Source: Molanna angustata
Lineage: Eukaryota; Arthropoda; Insecta; Trichoptera; Molannidae
Direction of reading: 5' to 3'
Length of the DNA: 64,000 bases
Assembly (NCBI GenBank): GCA_963576475.1
Contig: OY754975.1
Coordinates: 20,834,646-20,898,645, forward strand
The notes under the pieces were generated by a model, which was not told the origin of the DNA, searched no databases, and was given only the letters and a program-made list of their open reading frames with translations. Below, piece after piece: positions 35,281 through 45,068 of this stretch (the stretch's first letter is position 1; every line of letters begins with the position of its first letter). The position numbers and the translations under genes were made by a program.

Positions 35281-35954
35281 AGTAAAACAAAGTACTTCAT
35301 ATGCATTTTCGATAATATAAGTGCAGAACTGGAACACTAGCACCAATCGATTTCAGCAGGCTGATTTTGTATAAACACCAGAGGAGAAGAAAGGAGTTAA
35401 GTACTATTTTATCTGTGGATTTAGCTCGTTAACACCAATGTATGTATATTTTTGGTATTTTGTAAGCGAATTTTCTTTCGTTATCTTAACCCCAATAAAA
35501 TACTCGGAGTTAAAATTATTTATTTATTTGTAGAATAAGAGTTATCTCCTGTCAAATCACGCGACGAATTTACTTCTATATTTTCTATGCACGTGAGTTT
35601 GATATTGTAAAATTGACTAATTACAGTAATTAATTCATCCATAATCATTTACAAGGTGTGTATTATTTATCTTGTACAATATTCATACATATTATTGACC
35701 AAATTTATTATTTATTTTAGTATTTGACTTGTTTATACATTCGTTATTAATATTTCGACTGAGGTCTTTGGAGGCTTAATATTTCATGAATTTGACGTTT
35801 CAAACAATGAAACATGACGTTTTTCTTTGAGTATAATAATATAAAATGAGGATACTAATCACGTTTTGTTTATTTGCAGCATATCATACTTATTTTTGCG
35901 AGCGTTAAAAGACGATGAAAAGCGATAAAAAGACGATGGTCCGTTGGACATGCC

Positions 35955-36062
35955 GAAAGACTTCTTAAGACTGCCTTGTTTCGTAGAGCCAACAAATAAA
36001 CTACAGCGCCCTTGGAGTGATCTTGTATCACTAAACGGCGCTTTGTAAATTCTATTTATTAT
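35955..36062 (+). mobile_element. L2/CR1-like LINE 3' terminal fragment
   Basis: Ends with cagcgcccttggagtgatc ... aacggcgcttt and a (tta)-like tail, matching the 3' UTR of the L2-like LINE at 9669-11549 in sequence and in stem-loop pairing (36005-36010 with 36037-36042). Upstream bases read kdFLRLPCFVEPTNK-like residues before the stop, equivalent to the THLFRKSY ending. Confidence 0.6.
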
Positions 36063-36327
36063 ATATCATATTATATTTATCATAGGGCAGAGAGAACATC
36101 TATTTACATTTTTTTAGATTTTATTAATATTCTGCTCCAATCAATTGTTTTTGCATAGCGACTAATGCTGATCCATGTGGCATAGTGGTAGTTTGTTTTA
36201 ACTTTATATAATGAAATGTTTAAATTTAAATAAATGAAAAAAATATTGGAGTTGGTTTTGAAAGTAGATTTAAATCAATAAATAGTATTTAAAAGCACAT
36301 TGTACTATAATATGAAGATAACTAAAC

Positions 36328-39300
36328 AACTTCTTCTTCTTCTTCTTCAATGGCGCTACAGCCCATATCGAGCCTTGGCCTCCGTCAGTCTTCGCCTCCA
36401 GCTTCTCCTATCTTCTGCAGCAACTTTCCAACTGCCCGGCACTTGCAGTAGTTGGGAAGCATCCCTTCCAACTTCGTCCTCCCATCGCAGCCGCGGTCTT
36501 CCAACCTTTCGTCTTCCACCTGGATGTCCACACAGAACTTTCTTTGGTATTCGCTGTGGTGGCATTCTCTGAACATGTCCGGCCCATCTCAATCTGCTCA
36601 ATCTGACATGCACAGAGAGCCTGGAAGTTTTGTAGATAGCATACAGCTCATTATTGTATCTAATCCTCCAGGCGTTACCATCAGGCACAGGTCCTAGGAT
36701 TCTACGAAGCACTCGTCTCTCAAACGTGTCCAGTATTTCAGCAGATTTGGCTGTAAGTGTCCATGCTTCACATCCATATGTTACAACTGTTCTAATAATG
36801 GTTTTATACAGCGTGATTTTCGTTTTTCTATGGACACTTCTTGATTTGAACACCGGTAGAAGAGAGAAGAATGCTCCGTTACCTGTTGTTATTCTGTTTT
36901 TTATTTCTGTTGTGTCCTCATTATCTTTGTTGATTGTGGAACCCAGGTATTTAAAGTCTTCAACAGTTTCAAAGTCATAATTGTCTTTCAAATGTATTGT
37001 GTTTCCTTGCCAACGGTTTGCGCTTCTGGTCTGTTTCATTGCTTTTGTTTTATTTTTATTGATCTGCAGACCTACTTCTGCTGCTGCCGTTTCAAGTGGC
37101 TCAAAGACTTCTCGAATAGCTGCGAGGGATCTGCCCATAATATTAAGGTCATCCGCATAACCCACTATTTGGCTACTCTTATAGTGTATAGTGGAGCTGG
37201 TGTCTACGGATGTTTTCCTAATGACATACTCTAGGGCTAGATTGAAGAGTGTGGGTGCCAAGCCATCGCCCTGCTTAAGACCTTGAGATACTAAGAACCC
37301 CTCAGTCATCTCACCCTCTATCTTGACTTTGCATTTCGTACTACTCATTGTTGTTTTCACTAATCTTACAAGCTTCGTTGGAATTTTAAAAGCAAGTAAT
37401 ATTTCGTAGAGCTTTTCCCGACTTATACTGTCATACGCTTGTTTAAAGTCTATAAATAGCTGGTATACGTCAACGTCGAACTCCCAGCATTTTGACAGTA
37501 TCTATCTCACTGTGAACAGTTGATCAGTAGTTGCTCTGTTTCTTCTGAACCCAGCTTGGTATTCCCCTATGATAGTTTCTGAATAGTGTTCTATCTTTTC
37601 TTTTAATATGATTGTTAGTACTTTATATGCAGTGCTTAATAGTGAGATGCCTCTATAATTTTCACATTTGAGTTTGTCACCTTTTTTGTGTATTGGACAT
37701 ATGATGCTCAGCTGCCATTCTTCAGGGATTTCTTCTATACGCCAAATTTTAGTTATTAGCTGATGAAGTAACCTATGTAGGTGTTCACTGCCATACTTTA
37801 TCAGTTCAGATGCGATATTATCCACCCCGGGTGTCTTATTATTTTTGAGCTTCTTTATTGCTAGCTTTGTTTCTGTCAGGGTTGGTGGATTCACCTCCTG
37901 ATCTTCCTCTGGTGGTATAATTGCTGTTGGCTGGTTTCCTGTGTTTGCGTGTGGGTTGAGTAGCTGCTGAAAATAATCCTTCCATCTGACCTTTATCTTG
38001 TTAGCATCCGCTATGATGTCACCATTTGTATCTCGGCATAGAGTAGTATTCGGCTTAAATCCTTTCTTAAAAATGTTGACTCCTCTATATGCTTCCCGTA
38101 CATTATTTTCTGTGAAGTCCTTTTCTACTTTCAGCAATATATTATTCATGTATGCCCTCTTTTTCTTTCTCAGAAGTTTTTTCGATTCTCTCCTTGCTTC
38201 CTCGTATGCTTGTTTTTTTGCTCTGGTTTCTCGTTCTATATACACTCTTCTAAGCCTATTTTTATTTTCTATACTAGCTCGACACTCTGCATCGAACCAA
38301 GGATTTCTGTTTTCTTTAGGTCTGTTGCCCACACTATCCTCGGCTGAACTCAGCATAGCGCTCCTTAGCATGTCCCAGTCAGCCTCCAATGCTTCTCGGG
38401 AGTCTGTGTCACTTAGATTACTTGGTAGGCTTTGTCTCAGTGTTCCGTGATATAACTCGAGTCCTTCAGGAGTTTTGAGTGCCTCAGTATTAATCTTTGG
38501 GAGTGTTTGGTGCTTTTTAGGTCTATTGGAAGATATGCGGCTTCTGTAGGTGGCCACCACCATATAATGGTCGGAGTCACAGTTTGCTCCTCTATAGCTT
38601 CTTACATTCATGATGCTTGACGCTCCTCTCCTCTCTATGGTTATGTGATCTATTTGGTTGTGGTGTCTTCCATTCGGGGACGTCCAAGTTCGTTTAAATA
38701 TGTCCTTTCTAGGAAACTGTGTCGAGGAAATTACCATGTTTCTGGATGCAGTAAAATCAATTAAACGCAGCCCATTATTGTTGCTCTCCGTATGTAGGCT
38801 ATTCATCCCAGTAATGTGTTGATATATTGGTTCTTTACCTATCTTGGCATTAAAGTCACCGATTACCATTTTTATATCGTTGGATGGTATAGCATCAAAA
38901 ACCTGTTCCAGTTTCTGATAAAATGCCTCCTTTATAATGTCCTCCTTTTCTTCTGTTTCTGCATGTATATTTACAATGGAAAGGTTGAAAAACCTAGTCT
39001 TAATTCGAAGGACACAGATTCTCTCATTTATGGGTTTAAACCCTATAATGCTACCCTTGACATCTCTATCCACAACAAAAGCCACTCCAAATTCATGTCT
39101 AGTATTGCCACTACCACTATGCAATATTGTGTGGGTTCTTGTATCAAATGTTTCACTTCCCAGCCATCTAGTCTCCTGCACTGCCATTATGTGCACTCTG
39201 TACTTTTGCATCTCCCGAGTCAGTTCCCCAAGAGCTCCGCTTCTATAAAGAGTCCTTACATTCCATGTGCCAATTCTTAAATCCATTTTCCGTTTGCTAG

Positions 39301-39682
39301 GTTCAGTCCAGTTGCTAATCGATGTCCGAGGCTCAGCTTCTGGTGTCGTAATGTAGTCTTTTTTACGGGAAGAGGTTATTAGCCTCTTGCCCAACCCCCT
39401 GCCAGGAGGGCCAGGGTTTTTCTGTAGGGGTTTTCCGTCCCTTAGCTGGGTGGTTCCGGATTTCAGGCGCCGAAGGCTCGCCCTCGCCCTCTCAGCTATC
39501 TGCTGTGATCCTCTATTACTATAGTAGGACACATTACCAGGGTCCGCGACGTGGACGCTAGCGAGTTGGACTTGTTGGTGGTGTTGCTGGTGTCATGCAA
39601 CGTGGCGTTACTCGGGATTTACTGGTACCTACCCTCCAGCAGAGCATGCACCTCCGAGACCCCACCAACCATTCGGACCCCA
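36328..39682 (-). mobile_element. RTE-clade LINE, full length
   Basis: Minus-strand, 3355 bp, flanked by aactaaac (36320-36327 and 39683-39690). It has a GC-richer 5' UTR, an endonuclease-RT frame and a very short 3' UTR ending in (gaa)n (plus-strand ttcttcttc at 36331), as is usual for RTE. Full length with matching target duplication and one nonsense codon: the least decayed LINE in the window. Confidence 0.93.
36356..39286 (-). pseudogene. RTE endonuclease-reverse transcriptase, one amber codon
   Basis: ATG 39286 (MDLRIGTWNVRTL) is the natural RTE start; the frame is open further up to about 39590 without an ATG. Apurinic-type endonuclease motifs: GTWNVRTL, QETRW, VIGDFNAKIG, NQIDHI, CDSDHYMV. 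RT follows: NNKTPGVDNI, ICPIHKKGDK, ENYRGISLL, YQAGFRRNRATTDQ, IDFKQAYDSI, GLKQGDGLAPTLFNLALE, catalytic VGYADDLNIM, YLGSTI, and TYGCEAWTLT. The only break is TAG at 37502-37504, between FTVR and ILSKCWEF; a single C-to-T change from a glutamine codon would explain it. The frame is otherwise continuous to the stop at 36356. The protein nicks DNA and primes cDNA synthesis at the nick. Confidence 0.93.
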
Positions 39683-39690
39683 AACTAAAC

Positions 39691-40640
39691 TAAATAAAAA
39701 ACATATATACATAAAAGTACTAGTTTTACCTTTTTATACTGCTTCATATTAATATGCATGGTATTTATGTAGTGCGTTTGATAATTCACTCACATGTTAA
39801 GAGCAGATAATTCTGAAACTATATATTTTGTTGGAAAAAAATAGGATATAAAAAAACCCAAGCATGAAAATTTTTGAACCATGATCATTATAGTGGTCAA
39901 AGTAAATTATTTTATTAACCTTGTTTATTAATTTTACAGATATGTAATTGAAATCTTGCAATCATCAGTGTGTGGCACATGTTTGGAAGCCATATTATGT
40001 AATTAGTAATTAATAGCTTTGCAGTATAGTATAATATGGAAAACTTCTGCAGGAATTATTGAGCCAGACAGAGTTGAGCTGATACTGAAGAAGATCATAT
40101 ACTATATATATAATATCTGCTATAAAGAAAAATCAATTTTACTACTTTGTATGATATTTAATTATAAAAATAATAAAAGGAAGACTCAAAATTTCATGAA
40201 AAAATTATTATGCTCTTTTTTGTCCATTTTTAACAAGAAATTATTTATAAAAAAACGTTAACCCATGATATTACCCAAACAAACATGTTTGCGTGTCAAT
40301 TTTATTAGAATAATCCCTTGCATAACAAACAAATCGAATCGGTAATAGAAAATTGTTCAAAGTTGAGTCGTTTGACGTAACACCATTTCAATTAAAATTT
40401 TATTTAAAACATGTTATTTATAAAAAGCATCGAGTAAATAAGCTATGAAATACAAAACAATGAATGAAAATAGAGTATATACCTTGCTAAATATTAATAA
40501 AATAAACAAAAAACACACGATTAGCTGTCAAAATCTGATAAATGCGGGTAAATGTATGAGATTGCCATATGTAAATTAAACTGGACATAGAAATTTTATT
40601 TACATATGGCAAATTTGTACTAATGTTTGGGTCACGCCCC
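39691..40640. other. AT-rich interior of the inverted-end unit
   Basis: No gene is recognised; the small frame at 40019-40261 has no domain and AT-driven composition. Near 40620-40760 repeated gagttaagac motifs belong to the right end of the unit. Confidence 0.4.
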
Positions 40641-40764
40641 CTTCAGTTTTCTCACGGAGTTAACACCGGAAAACTCCATACAAAATACCAAATTCCGAGA
40701 TTTCTCGGGAGTTAAGACAAGAGTTAAGACAACTCTTGGTGTTTCATACAAAATCACCTTGCTG

Positions 40765-41190
40765 ATAAATTTGAAAATTCGTAAATTTTAAAATATAAAC
40801 ATCGATGTTATCAAACTTTCCAATAAAACTGTTGGTTGTTCTTCTTCTTCTTTTTACTTTTTAAAAGGCTTTATTTCACCGTTGCCAGTGTTCTAGCCTG
40901 TCTTGGTTGATGCTTTGCTTGGGTTTCAATGTAGCCTGTCCTCAGGTACTATGGCGTTTAGCTGGTCAGAGTGCAAAGGACTCTGGAATTGTTCCTGGTA
41001 TGTTGAACTCAAATAGTCAAAAGAGTATGGGCTGATGCGTACTTATACAAGTTGTATCCATTATAGGTGGGCTAATCTTTATTTGGCATAGGTCATTGCT
41101 ACTTTTGGTTAGTATTACCCTTGAACAAACATTATAATATTATTATAATTAGGCACATTTAAACAAACATTATGTTATAATACATACATC
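40765..41190. other. Block B remnant and unrecognised LINE-like DNA
   Basis: 40765-40833 continues repeat block B (matches 52327-52393 inverted). From 40838 a (ttc)n run and tttttactttttaaaagg lead into about 320 bp with more even composition and no clear frame; a truncated LINE 3' end on the minus strand is possible. Confidence 0.4.
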
Positions 41191-42028
41191 TACTACTATC
41201 CATATATACACTATATTATACACTATAATAATATACATCCATTTATGTAATACATATCCATATATACACTATATTATACACTATATTATACACTATATTA
41301 TACACTATATTATACACTATAATACTATACATCCATTTATGTACTACATATCCATATATACACTATATTATACACTATAATACTATACATCCATTTATGT
41401 ACTACATATCCATATATACACTATATTATACACTATATTATACACTATATTATACACTATATTATACACTATAATACTATACATCCATTTATGTACTACA
41501 TATCCATATATACACTATATTATACACTATAATACTATACATCCATTTATGTACTACATATCCATATATACACTATATTATACACTATATTATACACTAT
41601 AATACTATACATCCATTTATGTACTACATATCCATATATACACTATATTATACACTATATTATACACTATAATACTATACATCCATTTATGTACTACATA
41701 TCCATATATACACTATATTATACACTATAATACTATACATCCATTTATGCACTACATATCCATATATACACTATATTATACACTATATTATACACTATAT
41801 TATACACTATATTATACACTATAATACTATACATCCATTTATGTACTACATATCCATATATACACTATATTATACACTATAATACTATACATCCATTTAT
41901 GTACTACATATCCATATATACACTATATTATACACTATATTATACACTATAATACTATACATCCATTTATGTACTACATATCCATATATACACTATATTA
42001 TACACTATAATACTATACATACATTTAT
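41190..42028. repeat. Compound minisatellite (TATACACTATAT)
   Basis: Alternates a 12-bp core tatacactatat in runs of one to five with a longer segment actatacatccatttatgtac and atatccatatat. The long segment recurs about a dozen times with variable core numbers between. It abuts the 3' end of the minus-strand I-type LINE at about 42030 and may have grown from its tail. Confidence 0.93.
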
Positions 42029-42129
42029 ATAGGGAAGGGGAAATTGAAGGATTTCTATACAGGGGAGAGGAAGTTGTATAATAGGAAGCAAAGGAAATGG
42101 GATGGTGGAAGACTTCAAGTAAGGCATGA

Positions 42130-43041
42130 TTATATTTTGATATTATTTAGTGAAATAAATTTAGACAGCATTTTATATATGGGTAAAGAAGCGATGGATA
42201 AAAGGTGAGTAATATTTATTGGTAGAGAGATTTTGTTGTTTAAACAATGGGTGAAAATAGGAGAGTAATCCAAGAGGGGACACCCCAAAAATATGTGGTC
42301 GACTGTTCCATCCTCTAATCCACACTCACACAAAGGAGAATCTTTAACTTTTATCTTGTGGAGGAAGACAGGGGAACATGTATGACCAAGTCTCATTCTA
42401 CATATTACTGAAATATCCCTCTTTTGGAATTTACCTATGGAGAACCATGGCTTGACTGGAAAGCTCTGTTGTATGTAGGAGTAGTACACTCCTGCTTTAC
42501 TTTTTCCAAGGTTCCATTCTTTTTCCCAGCTTGTGTGCAGTCTCTTTAACAAGGAGGGAAATCTGTCCTCTATATGTATGTATTTGTGAGACATTTGTCC
42601 ATTTTCTATTGCCTTTTTTGCGTGTTCATCCGCAGTCTCATTACCCTTGATTCCACTGTGACCTGGAATCCAAGCAATGGCCACTTGTAATCCTTGCATC
42701 CCGAGGTTCAGGATTTCGTGTTTAATTTGAAGAATTATAAGATTGTTCAGCAGCCTTGATGGGTTTCCCGAGATTTTATTTACTGCACTAAGGGAATCTG
42801 TGAGGATAAGTGTTTTATTAATTCCATTTGTAGCTGCGAATTTTATTGCTTCCAGTATGGCGAGGCATTCTGCAGTGAAAATGGATGTTTCCGGTGGAAG
42901 TTTATACATGGCGACTGAGTTGAAGTCAGGACAGTATATTGCCGCCCCGACGCATGCATCATCTTCACTCTTAGATCCGTCTGTGTATATGTATGGTTGT
43001 CCAATCCTGCCAAAAAGAGTCCAAACACTCCCCAAGAACAA
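42130..43041 (-). pseudogene. I-type LINE RNase H and C-terminal zinc motif
   Basis: Keeps all four RNase H acidic positions: YTDGSK, TAECLAI, LTDSLSA and GNETADEHA, with the preceding WIPGHSGIKGNE. A C-terminal CxC...H...C motif follows (PLCECGLEDGTVDHIFLGC). It is in a different frame from the RT above it; the two frames overlap at 42971-43041, with the shift near 43035 beside a run reading cccaagaacaaaagg. Otherwise open. It would remove RNA from the hybrid during element replication. Confidence 0.9.
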
Positions 43042-45062
43042 AAGGAGCCTTTGGGTCGTTTTTGTGGATATTGAAATTATGTACTAATGGGTAGAAAGTA
43101 TTTGATTCATGGTGACTTGAGAATAACGGGTAAACTGTATTTTTATATGAAGGAACGTCGAAAGAATTCAGGTACTTGAAGCTATTTACTAACAGGGGGG
43201 GATTTTTATTTCGCCAAATTTGTTTTGAATTAACATATTCTGAAAGAAGTTTGACTTTAGGGAGTAGTGGGTTATTTGATAGCCGGGAGGCCTTAAAAAG
43301 GAATCTATCTGCGAGGAATTGTCTTCTGAGGTGAAGGGGGGCCTCAGCACATTCTAATTGAAGGGCATTGATAGGAGTAGACCGCATGGCTCCTATTATG
43401 ATTCTGAGGGCCTTTGATTGAACCCTCTCCAACATGATGGACAGATATTTTGGAATCGGGTCCATTAGGAAAGAAGCATAGTCAAGGTGAGAGCGGATTA
43501 GTGCCTTATAGAGGAGAGAGAGGGTATTTGGATGAGCACCCCACCACACCCTGGATACAGATCTTATGATATTGAGCGATTTTTGGCATTTGGATACAAT
43601 ATGTTCGATATTTGCTCTCCAGTTGAGTTTTCGGCTTAGCACAATGCCTAGGAACTTGACCTCTGGTACGCAAGGGATGTGAATATTATTATATGTGATG
43701 TTTATGGGGGCAATGTTCCTACTGTTTGAGAAGATCATAAACTGGCTTTTGTGCGGAGATATTTCTAACCCGTGATTATCCAGCCATTTCTGTAATAATT
43801 GTAGTGCTGTGTTTAGCTCACGCTCTATCATTTGTATAGCTTTTCCAGATATGTATATTACAATGTCGTCTGCATATTGCAATATTCTTACATGTTTTAG
43901 GAGACTTTTTTCGATACTTGCAGTGTATATATTATATAGCAGTGGGCTGAGAATCGATCCTTGCGGTAAACCCTTCCACACCTTTCTTATGGACTTTTCC
44001 CCATTTTCCGTAGATAAGAGCAAGGTGCGGTCGCATAGGAGATTTTTTATGTACTGCCTAGTTTTTGGTGGAACACCGGTATAATCTAAAAGTTTTCCCA
44101 TAAGGACATCGATAAGAACATTGTCATATGCAGCAGAGACATCTAGGAACACAGCAGCCATCATTTCCTTCCTTGATCTGGCAAGTTGGATGTCGGTGAT
44201 GAAAACACTTAGATTGTCGATGGTACTCTTGCCCTTCCTGAAACCATACTGTGATCTAGCCAGCAGGCCGTTGGTCTCAAAGAAGTGCTCCAATCTGTCT
44301 TTAATCATGTGTTCCACTATTTTCCCCAGGGTGCACGAAAGCGCAATAGGGCGGTAGGAAGATCCTATATTTGGGTCTTTGTGGGGTTTTAAAATGGGAA
44401 TTATGCTTTGTGTTTTCCAGTCTGCCGGAATGATGCCAGTGTCATAAAACGAGTTGGACATTTTGAGGAAATAGGTTAAGGTTTCGGAATCTGCTTTGGT
44501 GAGTAACGAATACGGGATTCCATCTATTCCTGGAGCAGAGTCGTGAACTCGTGTTATGACAGATCTTAATTCATGCAAGGTAAAGAGAGCGTCGAGAGAA
44601 CATGTAACATCAGAGAAAAGGCGTTCATCAGGTAGAGAGTTAAGGGGAGGGACCGATAGCGGAGCAAGTTTATTTAAGAATTCATATTGCCAGTTAGAAG
44701 ATGTAGGTTTTGAAACTTGGGGATCAAAAACTGCTCTGTATTGCCTTATTTTTCTCCATATCTCAGATACGTTAGAATCAGGGGATAAAGAAGAACAGTA
44801 TTTGATCCAACCCTGTTTCTTTTTATCCTTCAAAATTCTTTTAGTTTTGGCACGGGAAACCAGATAGCTATCAAAGTTAGTTACGGACATGTTTTTTTTA
44901 AAGTTCCTTCTTGCCAGTTTTCTGTCTCTAACAGCCTTGGTGCATTCAGCATCCCACCATGGCGGCGGTGGTATTGTTGGGGAACGAGGTGTTTTGGTAG
45001 GGATTTTCTCATCAGCTGATTTAGTAATCAAGTTTACAAAGGAATTATAACATTCAATGTTA
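43035..45062 (-). pseudogene. I-type LINE reverse transcriptase
   Basis: Open from the R1 insertion junction through about 43035. Motifs: PPPWWDAECTKAVRDRK, SAPGIDGIPYSLL, WKTQSIIPILKPHKDP, SYRPIALSCTLGKIVE, YGFRKGKSTIDNL, LDVSAAYDNV, KGLPQGSILSPLLYNIYT, catalytic LQYADDIVIY, and EVKFLGIVLS. The natural N-terminus is in the endonuclease part above 47992. It synthesises cDNA at the chromosomal nick. No nonsense codon is seen in this part. Confidence 0.92.
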
Positions 45063-45068
45063 GATTAA

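Larger units (their letters stand above)
35354..40764. mobile_element. DNA-transposon-like unit with inverted ends, enclosing RTE
   Basis: Left end cagcaggctgattttgtat (35354) and reverse complement of the right end cagcaaggtgattttgtat (40764) form inverted termini, followed on both sides by ggagttaa/gagttaa subterminal motifs. The paralog at 52386-52400 lacks the whole unit, joining cgatttcag to ataaattt. Target duplication is unresolved: three bases (cag) are ambiguous. About 2 kb of the unit is its own AT-rich DNA; the rest is the RTE at 36328-39682. No transposase is seen, so the superfamily is open. Confidence 0.65.

Noticed and set aside
36300..39280. Plus-strand frames of 80-154 aa over the RTE
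   Set aside because: Antisense shadows of the RTE endonuclease-RT frame; no domains.
40019..40261. 80-aa plus-strand frame
   Set aside because: Low-complexity Lys/Asn/Ile composition from AT-rich DNA; no domain or context support.
43809..44867. Plus-strand frames over the I-type RT
   Set aside because: Antisense shadows of the reverse transcriptase on the minus strand.
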